A DNA stretch of 64,000 nucleotides from Allobosea sp. (GTDB lineage Bacteria; Pseudomonadota; Alphaproteobacteria; Rhizobiales; Beijerinckiaceae): the NCBI RefSeq assembly GCF_017308015.1, contig NZ_JAFKFW010000010.1:62001-126000 (forward strand). Reading direction: 5' to 3'. The notes beneath the pieces were generated by a model. That model had not been told where the DNA came from. It searched no databases and saw nothing but the letters and a program-made list of their open reading frames with translations. Below, piece by piece: positions 1 to 8,872 of the stretch (position 1 is the stretch's first letter; every line of letters starts with the position of its first letter). A program made the position numbers and the translations under genes.

Positions 1-1073
1 CCGAGGCCTTCAGCATCGGCCGCGTCGGCTCCATCAAGGGCGCCAGCCTGTTCGAGATGGCACTCGGCGTCGCCATCGGCGCGGTCACCTTCACCGGCTC
101 GATCATCGCCTTTCTCAAGCTCGACGGGCGGATGAGCGGCAAGCCGATCATGCTGCCGCAGCGCCATGGCATCAATATCGGGCTCGGCATCGCGCTTGTG
201 GTGTTGCTCGCGGTGTTCATCAAGAGCGAGAGCCATACCGTCTTCTGGCTGATCGTCGCTGTCTCGCTGGTGCTCGGCGTCCTGCTGATCATCCCCATCG
301 GCGGCGCCGACATGCCCGTCGTCGTCTCGATGCTGAACTCCTATTCCGGCTGGGCTGCCGCCGGCATCGGCTTCACGCTCGGCAACATGGCGCTGATCAT
401 CACCGGCGCGCTGGTGGGGTCGTCGGGCGCGATCCTGTCCTACATCATGTGCAAGGCGATGAACCGGAGCTTCGTCTCGGTCATCCTCGGCGGCTTCGGC
501 GGCGATGACGCCGCAGCCGGCGCGGGGGGCGCGGTCGAGGCGCGCCCGGTCAAGCAGGGTTCGCCGGACGATGCCGCCTACATCATGAAGAATGCCGGCA
601 AGGTCATCATCGTGCCGGGCTACGGCATGGCGGTGGCACAGGCGCAGCACACGCTGCGCGAGATGGCCGATCTGCTCAAGAAGGAAGGCGTCGAGGTCAA
701 ATACGCCATCCATCCGGTCGCGGGCCGCATGCCCGGCCATATGAACGTGCTGCTGGCCGAGGCTAACGTGCCCTATGACGAGGTCTTCGAGCTCGAGGAC
801 ATCAACTCGGAATTCGGCCAGGCCGACGTCGCCTTCGTCATCGGCGCCAACGACGTCACCAACCCGGCCGCCAAGACCGACAAGTCCTCGCCGATCTATG
901 GCATGCCGATCCTCGACGTCGAGAAGGCCAAGACCGTGCTCTTCATCAAGCGCGGCATGGCGGCAGGCTATGCCGGTGTCGAGAACGAGCTGTTCTTCCG
1001 CCCCAATACCATGATGCTCTTCGGCGACGCCAAGAAGGTCACCGACGAAATCGTCAAGGCGATGGCTCACTGA
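1..1073 (+). CDS. pntB: NAD(P) transhydrogenase subunit beta, 5'-truncated by window edge
   Basis: Beta subunit of the membrane proton-translocating transhydrogenase, which uses the proton gradient to move hydride from NADH to NADP+. The reading frame is open from base 3, so the true start lies upstream; about 357 residues remain of a subunit usually near 460-480. The first half of what remains is a run of hydrophobic helices (domain II). The C-terminal half is the NADP(H)-binding domain III, recognisable by the VIIVPGYGMAVAQAQ stretch, the HPVAGRMPGHMNVLLAEA segment and the GANDVTNPAA motif. A strong terminator follows 30 bases after the stop, so pntB ends its operon. Identification is firm; the missing N-terminus is due only to the window boundary. 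Confidence 0.97.
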   Translation, partial: EAFSIGRVGSIKGASLFEMALGVAIGAVTFTGSIIAFLKLDGRMSGKPIMLPQRHGINIGLGIALVVLLAVFIKSESHTVFWLIVAVSLVLGVLLIIPIGGADMPVVVSMLNSYSGWAAAGIGFTLGNMALIITGALVGSSGAILSYIMCKAMNRSFVSVILGGFGGDDAAAGAGGAVEARPVKQGSPDDAAYIMKNAGKVIIVPGYGMAVAQAQHTLREMADLLKKEGVEVKYAIHPVAGRMPGHMNVLLAEANVPYDEVFELEDINSEFGQADVAFVIGANDVTNPAAKTDKSSPIYGMPILDVEKAKTVLFIKRGMAAGYAGVENELFFRPNTMMLFGDAKKVTDEIVKAMAH

Positions 1074-1103
1074 ACGGCCACCGCGCCGTCATCGGATTGC
1101 TGC

Positions 1104-1137
1104 AAAGGGCCGGCTTGATCGCCGGCCCTTTCGTTTT
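1104..1137 (+). terminator. Rho-independent terminator after pntB
   Basis: Perfect 11-bp stem (AAAGGGCCGGC at 1104-1114 with GCCGGCCCTTT at 1121-1131), 6-base loop, then a T-rich run (CGTTTT). It lies between the pntB stop and the next gene on the same strand. Confidence 0.85.
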
Positions 1138-1155
1138 CGGAACCCGTGCCGCGCG

Positions 1156-2025
1156 ATGAGCCCGCGTCTGCTGAAACTGCTGCTGCTGGGCCTGGCGGTC
1201 TATCTGGCGATGCTCGGCACGCTCTATATCCGCCAGCGTGAACTCGTCTTTCCACGCGATCCCGCAAGAGCCGAGATTGCATCAGCCGGTCTGGCCGCTG
1301 CCGAGGAGGCCAGCGTGACCACGGCCGATGGCGAGCGGCTGGTCGCCTGGGTCGTGCCGCCACGCGCCGGCAAGCCCGTGGTGCTCTATTTCCACGGCAA
1401 TGCCGGCAATCTCGGGGCGACCGGGCGGATCGAGCGTTTCCGGGGGCTGGCCAGGGACGGCCTGGGGATCTTCGCCGTCAGCTATCGCGGCTATGGCGGC
1501 TCCACGGGCGCGCCGAGCGAGGAGGGGCTGCTGCAGGATGCGCGGGCGGCCTATGGCGCGGCTGCGGCACGTTTCGGGGCAGGCAGGCTGGTGGGGTATG
1601 GCGAGTCGCTGGGTACCGGCGTCGTGCTCAAGCTGGCAGCGGAGGTGCCGTTCCAGGCCGTGGTTCTGGAAGCGCCTTATCGCTCGGCCCTGGCGGTGGC
1701 ACAGGGGCTCTATCCCTATCTGCCGCTCGCCCTGGTGATGAAGGACCAGTTCCGTTCCGACGAGGTGATCGGCCGGCTTCGGGCACCGCTGCTCGTCCTG
1801 CATGGCGAGCTCGATGAAGTCATCCCCTTCGCGCAGGGCAGGCAGCTCTATGAGCTCGCGAATGCACCCAAGCGCTTTCTGCGCTTTCCGGCAGGACGGC
1901 ATTCCGACCTGCCGCGCTACGGATCGGTCGGCGAGATCACGCGCTTTCTGGCCGATGCAGCCGAAGGTGGCATCGCCGCGGCGGAGAGCCGGACGATCGG
2001 GGAGGGCGCCGCTTCGCGGCCCTGA
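1156..2025 (+). CDS. Alpha/beta hydrolase (ABHD/BEM46-like), membrane-anchored
   Basis: 289 residues. The N-terminus is one hydrophobic helix (about residues 7-24) typical of a signal anchor, so the catalytic domain is probably periplasmic or on the outer face of the membrane. The oxyanion-side motif HGNAGN is near residue 80. The nucleophile elbow GYGESLG puts the catalytic Ser at 151, Asp220 in HGELDE fits the acid, and His249 in GRHSDL the base, so the triad is complete. These are the features of the COG1073/BEM46-like serine hydrolases, whose substrates are mostly unknown. Follows the pntB terminator and converges on the next gene with a gap of about 20 bases. Confidence 0.88.
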   Translation: MSPRLLKLLLLGLAVYLAMLGTLYIRQRELVFPRDPARAEIASAGLAAAEEASVTTADGERLVAWVVPPRAGKPVVLYFHGNAGNLGATGRIERFRGLARDGLGIFAVSYRGYGGSTGAPSEEGLLQDARAAYGAAAARFGAGRLVGYGESLGTGVVLKLAAEVPFQAVVLEAPYRSALAVAQGLYPYLPLALVMKDQFRSDEVIGRLRAPLLVLHGELDEVIPFAQGRQLYELANAPKRFLRFPAGRHSDLPRYGSVGEITRFLADAAEGGIAAAESRTIGEGAASRP

Positions 2026-2045
2026 CAGGTGCTCCCGGTGCCTGG

Positions 2046-2894
2046 TCAGCTCCGGAAGAAGCCGCCGCCGCCGAGGCGCGAGGAGCCGGCGCGGGCCTGG
2101 GCGTTGTTCCCGTCGATCGAGAGCGCGCGCTGATAGGCTTCGGAGGCTTCCGCCTTCTTGCCCAGCTTCTCGAAGGCGAAGCCGCGACCGGCCCAGGCAT
2201 CGGCATTGCGGTTGTCGACATTGAGAGCTGCGGTGAAATCTTCCTGCGCCGAATCGTATTTGCCGAGCGCATTCAGGCTCTGGCCGCGCGCGATATAGGG
2301 CGGGGCGGTGTAGGGGTTGCGGTCGATCACCGAGTCGAAATCGGTGACGGCATGCTGGTGCTGGCCTTCCTTCTGGTAGACGAGGCCGCGGGCATGGAAG
2401 GCTTCCGCCGATTCGGGGTTGAGCCGGATCGCGGTATTGAGGTCGGCCAGCGCCTGCTGGCTGTTGCCCTGCTGGCGCAGCAGGTTGGCGCGGGCGATAT
2501 AGGCCGGCGCATAGTTCGGGTTGGCCGTGGTGGCGCGGTTGAAATCGGCGAGCGCCGAATCGGCACGGCCGCTCTGGCGCAGCGCGAGACCGCGATTCGT
2601 GTAGGCGGAGGCGAGGTTCGGATCGAGCTGGACCGCCTTGGTGAAATCCCCGATCGCATCCGAGAAGCGGCCGACGCGGGCATAGGCCGCTCCGCGGGTG
2701 TTGTAGGCGCCGGGATCGTTCGGATTGCGCGAGATGACGTCGCTCAGCGAGCCGATATTGACGCTGGCATCGGCGCTGTCGCGCGTGTCGAGCTCGGCAA
2801 CGGCCGGCTGCGAGCCGAGATTGGAAACGGTGTCGCAACCCGCGAGCGCCATCGCCATGCCGGCTGCGGCCAACCAGTTACTGCCTCGGATCAT
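2046..2894 (-). CDS. TPR-repeat lipoprotein
   Basis: About 282 residues. I chose the ATG at 2894 because GAGG lies six bases upstream and because it gives a clean lipoprotein signal: MIRGSNWLAAAGMAMALAGC with the lipobox LAGC and Cys20 as lipidation site. An ATG at 2906 is also possible. The mature part holds about six consecutive tetratricopeptide repeats (for example GAYNTRGAAYARVGRFSDAI, then SAYTNRGLALRQSG), with the alternating small-residue and N-R-G pattern common in rhizobial TPR lipoproteins. Likely a periplasmic scaffold anchored to a membrane; partner unknown. It stands alone on its strand, converging with the hydrolase gene. Confidence 0.9.
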   Translation of the reverse strand: MIRGSNWLAAAGMAMALAGCDTVSNLGSQPAVAELDTRDSADASVNIGSLSDVISRNPNDPGAYNTRGAAYARVGRFSDAIGDFTKAVQLDPNLASAYTNRGLALRQSGRADSALADFNRATTANPNYAPAYIARANLLRQQGNSQQALADLNTAIRLNPESAEAFHARGLVYQKEGQHQHAVTDFDSVIDRNPYTAPPYIARGQSLNALGKYDSAQEDFTAALNVDNRNADAWAGRGFAFEKLGKKAEASEAYQRALSIDGNNAQARAGSSRLGGGGFFRS

Positions 2895-3137
2895 GCTCTG
2901 CCTCATCGGTTCGGTGCTTCGCCTGCCGCGATGCCCCCGGTTCCCGGAGATAATCGACCTCTCGGCCGCCGCGGCGTGATCGCGCTCCCAGCCGACAGCG
3001 CCCGATCGGAGAAAACGCCCTAAACCCGCCAAAACTTGGTTAACGCCGCCGAAATGGCAACGCGCCCGGAGATGGCTCCAGGCGCGATTCGCTATAGGCC
3101 CTGCCATGACGATCCCACGGGGATCGCCAAGAGGATC

Positions 3138-3371
3138 TCAGGGGCGCTTGGGCTTCACCGGCGCGGGCAGGAGGCCTTCGCGCTGGAGCTTCTTGCGCTG
3201 GAGCTTGCGGGCGCGGCGGACGGCCTCAGCCGACTCGCGAGCGCGCTTCTCGGAAGGCTTCTCGTAATGACCACGAAGCTTCATCTCACGGAAGATGCCC
3301 TCGCGCTGCATCTTCTTCTTGAGGGCGCGGAGCGCCTGATCGACATTGTTGTCGCGAACGAGAACCTGCAC
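3138..3371 (-). CDS. rpsU: 30S ribosomal protein S21
   Basis: 77 residues beginning [20 protein letters not shown], the standard S21 start, followed by the [21 protein letters not shown] core and a long basic tail. S21 sits on the small subunit near the anti-Shine-Dalgarno end of 16S rRNA and helps initiation. Length is as in other alphaproteobacteria, slightly longer than in enterobacteria because of the Lys/Arg/Pro-rich C-terminus. It is a monocistronic gene with a leader of about 170 bases separating it from purK downstream on the same strand. Confidence 0.97.
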   Translation of the reverse strand: MQVLVRDNNVDQALRALKKKMQREGIFREMKLRGHYEKPSEKRARESAEAVRRARKLQRKKLQREGLLPAPVKPKRP

Positions 3372-3541
3372 GTGAAACGTCCGTCCTTAGCGGGTTGATC
3401 CAGGAATTGGAGGCCGGCGGTAAGCAAAGCCCACCGCGCGAAGATGGGTGCCGATAGCAGAATTCATTTCGGCTGTCCACGCTGCGATCCCTTGAAAATG
3501 CGGGGCCGCATGCAGTTGGGTAATGGATGTCGGACGAGCGG

Positions 3542-4648
3542 TCAGGTCCGCTCGTCCGTGACGCGGGTGACATGGCCCATCTTGCGGCCCGGACGGGCGT
3601 CGCGCTTGCCGTAGAGATGGAGGTGCGCGCCGGGCTCGGCCAGCAATTCGCGCCAGCGCAATGCACTCGCGCCGATCAGATTCTCCATCTCGACGCGGCC
3701 GCGCCGGGCGGTGGAGCCGAGCGGGAAGCCGCAGACGGCGCGGACATGCTGATGGAACTGTGAGGTGTCAGCGCCCTCGCTGGTCCAATGTCCGGAATTA
3801 TGGACGCGCGGGGCGATCTCGTTGACGACCACGCGCTCGGCGAGGTCGCCCTCGGCCTCCAGCACGAACAGCTCCACGGCGAAGACGCCGATATAACCGA
3901 GCGCCTCGCCGATGCGGCGGGCCGCGTCGATCGCCTGCAGCGAGGCGCCTTCCGAGAGGCTGGCCGGCACGCGGGTGTAGGCCAGGATGTGGTCGCGATG
4001 CTCGTTCTCGCAGACATCGAAGGCGGCGAAGGAGCCGTCGAGCCCGCGCGCTGCGATGACCGAGACTTCGCGCACGAAGGAGACGAAGCCCTCGAGGATC
4101 GCGGGAAAGCGGCCGATCGCCTCGTGGGCCTCGGCGAGGTCGCTGCCCGGCGCGATCTTGACCTGGCCCTTGCCGTCATAGCCGAAGCGACGGGTCTTCA
4201 GGACCGAGGGGCGGCCGAGTTCGGTGGCGGCCGTTTCAAGGTCGGCCAGGGTATCGACGGCGCGGAAGGGCGCGACGGCGAGGCCGAGCCCGGAGACGAA
4301 GCGCTTCTCGCTGAGCCGGTCCTGCGTCACCGCCAGAGCGCGGGCGCCGGGATGAAGCGGCACGCGCGCGGCGAGGAAGGCCGCGGTTGCGGCCGGGACG
4401 TTTTCGAATTCGTAGGTCACGACATCGACGGCGCCGGCGAAACGGGCGAGTGCCTCCTCATCCTCGTATTCCGCGACGGTGTGGCGCGCCGCGACGTCGA
4501 AGGCGGGGCTGTCGGCCTCGGGTGCGAAGATGTGGCAACGGATGCCGAGATCGGCAGCTGCGAGGGCCATCATGCGGGCGAGCTGGCCGCCGCCGAGGAT
4601 GCCAAGCATGGCGCCGGGCGCGAGGCCGGTGGGGACGGGCGGGTTCAT
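3542..4648 (-). CDS. purK: 5-(carboxyamino)imidazole ribonucleotide synthase
   Basis: 368 residues, usual length. ATP-grasp enzyme of purine synthesis that uses ATP and bicarbonate to make N5-CAIR from AIR. The N-terminal motif [18 protein letters not shown] is the nucleotide-fold glycine loop typical of PurK. The ATP-grasp core ([14 protein letters not shown]) and the metal/substrate end ([15 protein letters not shown]) are intact. The start codon overlaps the purE stop by four bases (ATGA), so the two are translationally coupled and together carry out the conversion of AIR to CAIR. Confidence 0.97.
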   Translation of the reverse strand: MNPPVPTGLAPGAMLGILGGGQLARMMALAAADLGIRCHIFAPEADSPAFDVAARHTVAEYEDEEALARFAGAVDVVTYEFENVPAATAAFLAARVPLHPGARALAVTQDRLSEKRFVSGLGLAVAPFRAVDTLADLETAATELGRPSVLKTRRFGYDGKGQVKIAPGSDLAEAHEAIGRFPAILEGFVSFVREVSVIAARGLDGSFAAFDVCENEHRDHILAYTRVPASLSEGASLQAIDAARRIGEALGYIGVFAVELFVLEAEGDLAERVVVNEIAPRVHNSGHWTSEGADTSQFHQHVRAVCGFPLGSTARRGRVEMENLIGASALRWRELLAEPGAHLHLYGKRDARPGRKMGHVTRVTDERT

Positions 4649-5145
4649 ACGTCGTCCCGGTTGGGACGCTCGGCGATGCCGGCGCTCTGGCGGGCGCGAT
4701 AGGCGTCGAGGCGTTCGGCCAGGGCGGGATCGGAGAGGGCGAGCACGGCGGCGGCGAGGAGGGCGGCGTTGACGGCGCCGGCCCGGCCGATGGCGAGCGT
4801 GCCGACCGGGATGCCGGCCGGCATCTGGACGATCGAGAGCAGGCTGTCCTGTCCGGACAGCGCCTTGGATTCGACGGGGACGCCGAAGACAGGCAGCGGC
4901 GTGAGCGAGGCCGCCATGCCCGGCAGATGCGCCGCGCCACCGGCACCCGCGATGACCACCTTGAAGCCTTCGGCCTTCGCCCCCCTGGCGAAGTCGAAGA
5001 GCCGCTCCGGGGTGCGATGGGCGGAAACGATGCGGGCATCATAGGGGACGGCGAGCGCGTCGAGTGCCTCGGCGGCATGACGCATCGTCGCCCAGTCGGA
5101 CTGACTGCCCATGATGATCGCGACGGGGGGGCTGCTGGCTGCCAT
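4645..5145 (-). CDS. purE: 5-(carboxyamino)imidazole ribonucleotide mutase
   Basis: 166 residues, class I PurE. It moves the carboxyl group of N5-CAIR (made by PurK) to give CAIR. Diagnostic motifs are present: GSQSDW near the N-terminus, SAHRTPERL carrying the catalytic His, and the [11 protein letters not shown] loop that binds the substrate phosphate. First gene of the purEK unit, with a 4-base overlap with purK. Confidence 0.97.
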   Translation of the reverse strand: MAASSPPVAIIMGSQSDWATMRHAAEALDALAVPYDARIVSAHRTPERLFDFARGAKAEGFKVVIAGAGGAAHLPGMAASLTPLPVFGVPVESKALSGQDSLLSIVQMPAGIPVGTLAIGRAGAVNAALLAAAVLALSDPALAERLDAYRARQSAGIAERPNRDDV

Positions 5146-5323
5146 GGAATGCGCTCGGGCTCGGCTCCGGAAGCGCGCGATCTAGACCGGTCGATGCCGC
5201 GGAAGCAAGGGCGAATCGGCGCCGGCCAGGGCAATCGCATCCGGTTTTCGAGCCCCCATCCCGAGGAGCGGGCCGCAGGTTCGCGTCCCGAACGATATTC
5301 CAGGCTGCTCGGGAGCGTCTGAA

Positions 5324-5363
5324 GCATCCTTCGAGACGCCGCTGCACGGCTCGTCAGGATGAG
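5324..5363. repeat. Dispersed intergenic repeat of the GCATCCTTCGAGACG type
   Basis: GCATCCTTCGAGACGCC at one end and TCAGGATGAGG at the other can fold into an imperfect hairpin. I recognise this pattern as a common dispersed palindromic element of Hyphomicrobiales genomes. A degraded relative may extend leftward to about 5255 (CATCCCGAGGAGCGGG). It lies in the 242-base gap upstream of purE. Confidence 0.55.
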
Positions 5364-5387
5364 GATTCCAGGGCAAATGCGCCTGCG

Positions 5388-5612
5388 TCAGGCGATGATG
5401 TCCGGTGTCAGTGCATCCTCGATCTGGGAGATCCGGTCCTTGAGGTAGAGCTTGCGCTTCTTCAGGCGCTGGACCTGGACCTGATTGATCGAACCCACGC
5501 GCTCCAGCGCGTCGATGGCACTGTCGAGATCACGGTGCTCCTCGCGCAGCCGCGCGAGTTCCGAGGTGAAGGTCTCGACCTCTTCCGGGCTGAGCTCGAA
5601 TCCCATGGGCAT
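5388..5612 (-). CDS. YdcH/DUF465-family small coiled-coil protein
   Basis: About 74 residues from the ATG at 5612 (an ATG at 5606 is also in frame). The protein is almost entirely charged helix: FTSELARLREEHRDLDSAI, then VQRLKKRKLYLKDRI and ending ALTPDII. That pattern matches the DUF465/YdcH family of short helical-hairpin proteins found in most proteobacteria. Function is unknown; they have been suspected of RNA or protein binding. It is divergent from a second member of the same family across a gap of about 220 bases. Confidence 0.85.
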   Translation of the reverse strand: MPMGFELSPEEVETFTSELARLREEHRDLDSAIDALERVGSINQVQVQRLKKRKLYLKDRISQIEDALTPDIIA

Positions 5613-5834
5613 CTCATCATCGCCTTGATCGGGGGCGACTATGCGCGTGCCGCCCGGCGTCCCGCAAGTGCGGGCGAGGCGGCGCAGGCACAGGGAAGCC
5701 ATCTATTCACGGCTTTCCGGAAACGGACCGGTGACGATCACAGAATCTCATGAATGCCGTGTGACGGCACAGGGAAGACGTGAAGCCGGCTCTATGCCAG
5801 ATTGGGACGTCAACCGCTCATCAGGAGGATCCAG

Positions 5835-6023
5835 ATGTCGTTGCAGACCCGTCTTGCGGAACTCGAGCGCAAGCACCGTCAACTCGAGGACGCCATCGCC
5901 CAGGCAGTGGCGAGCCCGTCTTCGAGTGACCTCAGCCTCGCGGAGCTGAAGCGGAAGAAATTGCAACTGAAGGATGAGATCGAACGCGTACGGATGACCA
6001 TTCCGGAGCGAACCTTGCATTGA
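5835..6023 (+). CDS. YdcH/DUF465-family small protein (second copy)
   Basis: 62 residues from the ATG at 5835, which has a perfect AGGAGG at 5823-5828; in-frame upstream codons lack a ribosome binding site. The sequence LAELERKHRQLEDAI followed by LAELKRKKLQLKDEIERVR has the same hairpin-of-helices pattern as the divergent neighbour, with the invariant LKRKKLxLKDEI core. A textbook terminator starts about 45 bases after the stop, so it is monocistronic. Function unknown. Confidence 0.88.
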   Translation: MSLQTRLAELERKHRQLEDAIAQAVASPSSSDLSLAELKRKKLQLKDEIERVRMTIPERTLH

Positions 6024-6068
6024 GCCGACGGGCCGAGTGGCCCGTCGAATGCGATGACGATGTGGATG

Positions 6069-6096
6069 AACCGGCCCGAAAGGGCCGGTTTTTCGT
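6069..6096 (+). terminator. Rho-independent terminator after the second YdcH gene
   Basis: Stem AACCGGCCC (6069-6077) with GGGCCGGTT (6082-6090), GAAA tetraloop, then TTTCGTT. Confidence 0.85.
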
Positions 6097-6202
6097 TGAT
6101 GCCAGGCGCAGACAGGCTCGTCCCGTGGGGCAGTGCAGATCGCCGGGAACTTCTGCCGCGATGACCGGTTGATCGCGGCACGCATCGCGAGGGGAGGCTG
6201 CC

Positions 6203-6463
6203 ATGGGCATCGTCTGGACCATCATCATCGGATTTGTCGCCGGCGTCATCGCCAAGTTCATCATGCCGGGTTCGAACGAGCCGGCCGGGTTCATTCTCAC
6301 GACCATCCTCGGCATCATCGGCGCCTTCGTCGCGACCTGGCTCGGGCAGTCGCTGGGCTGGTATGCGCCGGGTGAAGGTGCCGGACTGATCGGAGCCATT
6401 GTCGGCGCCATCATCGTGCTCGCGGTCTGGGCCGCGATCAGTGGCCGCAGCCGCGCGGTCTGA
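6203..6463 (+). CDS. GlsB/YeaQ/YmgE-family stress membrane protein
   Basis: 86 residues with three hydrophobic segments: roughly residues 3-20 (IIIGFVAGVIAKFIMPG), 28-47 (FILTTILGIIGAFVATWLG) and 60-80. The GxIAxxIMPG motif and the glycine-zipper spacing identify the transglycosylase-associated (GlsB/YeaQ/YmgE) family, small inner-membrane proteins often induced by general stress. The next gene is on the same strand about 35 bases on and is also of a stress-associated type. Confidence 0.9.
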   Translation: MGIVWTIIIGFVAGVIAKFIMPGSNEPAGFILTTILGIIGAFVATWLGQSLGWYAPGEGAGLIGAIVGAIIVLAVWAAISGRSRAV

Positions 6464-6497
6464 AGACAACCTTCCTTTCCGACATGGAGCGATTGCC

Positions 6498-7004
6498 ATG
6501 AGCGATGACAACAGCAGCAGTGGTTTCCCGTCCCTGACCGCCCTTCTCGGGCTCCTCGCCGTCGCGGGCTACCAGAACCGCGACAAGATCGCGGAATGGC
6601 TTGGCGGGCGCGGCCAGCCCGAACCGGGACAGGTCGCAGCGCCGCAGCCGGGTCAGGCCGGGTCTGCGCCGCAAGGCGATGACGGCGGGCTCCTTGGAAG
6701 TCTCGGCGGATTGCTCGGGGCCGGCGGCATCGGTGGCGTGCTGAATGGCGGGCTCGGCGAGCTCTCCGACCGGTTCAGGCAGGCCGGGCAGGGCGACAAG
6801 GTCGATTCCTGGGTGCAGCAAGGCCCGAACCGGGACGTGGCGCCCAACGATCTCGAGCAGGCGCTCGGGCCGCAGGTCATCGATGCGATCACGCGCCGGA
6901 CGGGGCTGTCGCGGGAAGATTTGCTGGACCGGCTGTCGCAGGTGCTGCCGGAGGCCGTCGACCGCTTCACGCCGAACGGACGGATCGATCGCGCCGGGGC
7001 ATGA
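6498..7004 (+). CDS. YidB-like (DUF937-related) protein
   Basis: 168 residues from the ATG at 6498, with GGAGCG upstream. A short N-terminal hydrophobic segment (FPSLTALLGLLAVAGYQ) is followed by a Gly/Pro/Gln-rich linker, a glycine-rich stretch (LLGSLGGLLGAGGIGG), and a C-terminal domain with GDKVDSWVQQGPN and LSREDLLDRLSQVLPEAVD. The last part matches the YidB/DUF937 family, where helix-turn-helix-like repeats end in LPxxVDxxTPxG. Function is unknown. It probably forms a two-gene unit with the GlsB-like gene. Confidence 0.82.
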   Translation: MSDDNSSSGFPSLTALLGLLAVAGYQNRDKIAEWLGGRGQPEPGQVAAPQPGQAGSAPQGDDGGLLGSLGGLLGAGGIGGVLNGGLGELSDRFRQAGQGDKVDSWVQQGPNRDVAPNDLEQALGPQVIDAITRRTGLSREDLLDRLSQVLPEAVDRFTPNGRIDRAGA

Positions 7005-7020
7005 GGACGCGGCCCTCCAG

Positions 7021-7044
7021 GTCATGGCCGGGCTTGTCCCGACC
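7021..7044. repeat. Dispersed short palindromic repeat, copy 1
   Basis: GTCATGGCCGGGCTTGTCCC followed by GACC. A near-identical copy in the other orientation lies at 50583-50608 (GTCATGGTCGGGCTTGTC in reverse). Two copies in one window suggest a dispersed element of this genome. Confidence 0.5.
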
Positions 7045-7145
7045 TTTCATGTCTTCCGCCGGCCGAAGGTCTTGTTGAAGACGCGGATGCTCGCCACACG
7101 GGCGAGCATGACCACTGCGGGGCGCTGCGGCCGGGCCAGCTGAAC

Positions 7146-8774
7146 CTAAAGTGCTCGCGCCATCTCGCGCAGCCGGAATTTCTGGATCTTGCCGGTCGAC
7201 GTCTTCGGTACCTCGGCGAAGACGATCGTGCGCGGGCATTTGAACGATGCGAGATGATCGCGGCACCAGGCGATGATCTCGGCCTCGGTCGCGGTCTTGC
7301 CGGGCCTCAGTTCGATGAAGGCGCAAGGGGTCTCGCCCCATTTATCGTCGGGGCGGGCGACCACGGCGGCGGCCTGCACGGCCGGGTGTTTGTAGAGCGC
7401 GTCCTCGACCTCGATGGACGAGATGTTCTCGCCGCCGGAGATGATGATGTCCTTCGAGCGGTCCTTGAGCTGGATATAGCCGTCGGGATAGCGCACGCCG
7501 AGATCGCCGGTATGGAACCAGCCGCCGGCAAATGCAGTCTCGGTCGATTTCCGATTGCCGAGATAACCCTTCATCACGACATTGCCGCGCATCATCACCT
7601 CGCCGAGCGTCTGGCCGTCGCGCGGGACGGGCTGCATCGTCTCGGGATCGAGCACGTCGAGGCCTTCGAGCGCCGGGTAGCGCACCCCCTGGCGGGCCTT
7701 CTTGGCCGCCTGCTCGGCCGGAGAGAGGGCGTTCCAGTCGTCGTTCCAGTCGTTGACGACGGAGGGCCCGTAGCACTCGGTCAGGCCATAGAGATGCGTC
7801 ACCTCGAACCCGGCCTGCTTCATGCCGGCGAGCACGGCCTCGGGCGGTGGGGCCGCCGCTGTGAAGAAGGACACTTTCTGCGGGAAATCGCGGCGCTCCC
7901 CGGGCGTGGCGTTGAGCAGCGCCGACATCACGATCGGCGCACCGCAGAGATGGGTGACGCCATGGTCGGCCAGCGCGTCATACATCGCCTTGGCGCGGAC
8001 CTGGCGCAGGCAGACATGGGTGCCGGCAACGATCGAGATCGTCCAGGGGAAGCACCAGCCGTTGCAGTGGAACATCGGCAGCGTCCAGAGATAGACCGGA
8101 TGCCGGCCCATATTGCCGGTGATGACGTTGGAGGTCGCCAGCAGATTGGCGCCGCGATGGTGGTAGACGACGCCCTTGGGATCGCCGGTGGTGCCGGAGG
8201 TGTAGTTCAGCGCGATGGCGTCCCATTCGTCGGTGGGCATCAGCCAGTCGAAATCCGGATCGCCCGATGCGACGAAAGCCTCGTACTCGATCTGGCCCAA
8301 TCGTTCGCCGGGGCCGTCATAGACGGGGTCGTCATAGTCGATGACGATGGGCTTCGTCTTGCAGAGCGCCAGCGCCTCCCTGATCGTCTTGGAGAACTCG
8401 CGGTCGGTGATCAGCACCTTCGCGCCGCCATGATCGAGCGAGAAGGCGATGATCGCCGCGTCGAGCCGCGTGTTCAGCGTGTTCAGCACGGCGCCGGCCA
8501 TCGGCACACCGTAATGACATTCGAGCATGGCCGGCGTGTTCGGCAGCATCGCGGCCACCGTGTCGTTCTTGCCGATGCCGTGCTTCGTCAGCGCCGAAGC
8601 GAGGCGGCGGGAGCGGGCATAGAACGCGGCATAGGAGCGGCGCAGCGGCCCGTGGATGATCGCGGTACGGTCGGGAAAGACCGAGGCGGCCCGCTCGAGG
8701 AAGGCGAGCGGCGTCAGCGGCTGGTAGTTCGCCGGATTGCGGTCGAGATCGGTGTCATAGGCCGAACGGGTCAT
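7146..8774 (-). CDS. Acyl-CoA synthetase (AMP-forming, fatty-acyl type)
   Basis: About 542 residues from the ATG at 8774, which has GAGGAAGG six bases upstream. Activates a carboxylic acid to its acyl-CoA through an acyl-adenylate. The ATP-binding P-loop YTSGTTGDPKGV starts near residue 191, the A5-type motif YGLTECYGP follows, the hinge is in GYIQLKDRSKDIIISGGENIS, and the catalytic Lys region KTSTGKIQKF is near the C-terminus. The sequence looks like the medium/long-chain acyl-CoA synthetases used in beta-oxidation of fatty or aromatic side-chain acids, but the substrate cannot be fixed from sequence. Reads in the same direction as the TSUP permease gene about 100 bases upstream. Confidence 0.92.
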   Translation of the reverse strand: MTRSAYDTDLDRNPANYQPLTPLAFLERAASVFPDRTAIIHGPLRRSYAAFYARSRRLASALTKHGIGKNDTVAAMLPNTPAMLECHYGVPMAGAVLNTLNTRLDAAIIAFSLDHGGAKVLITDREFSKTIREALALCKTKPIVIDYDDPVYDGPGERLGQIEYEAFVASGDPDFDWLMPTDEWDAIALNYTSGTTGDPKGVVYHHRGANLLATSNVITGNMGRHPVYLWTLPMFHCNGWCFPWTISIVAGTHVCLRQVRAKAMYDALADHGVTHLCGAPIVMSALLNATPGERRDFPQKVSFFTAAAPPPEAVLAGMKQAGFEVTHLYGLTECYGPSVVNDWNDDWNALSPAEQAAKKARQGVRYPALEGLDVLDPETMQPVPRDGQTLGEVMMRGNVVMKGYLGNRKSTETAFAGGWFHTGDLGVRYPDGYIQLKDRSKDIIISGGENISSIEVEDALYKHPAVQAAAVVARPDDKWGETPCAFIELRPGKTATEAEIIAWCRDHLASFKCPRTIVFAEVPKTSTGKIQKFRLREMARAL

Positions 8775-8872
8775 CGGGAGCCTTCCTCGCAAGCGCCGAA
8801 AGCCTTAGCGGCTGGCGCGCTCCCAGGTAATCCATCCCTTTTTCCGATGCGGCGCAATCGCGCGGGCGGGGC

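Noticed and set aside
3111-3125. GATCCC-ACG-GGGATC hairpin as a terminator of rpsU
   Set aside because: Only 6 bp and without a T-run on the - strand.
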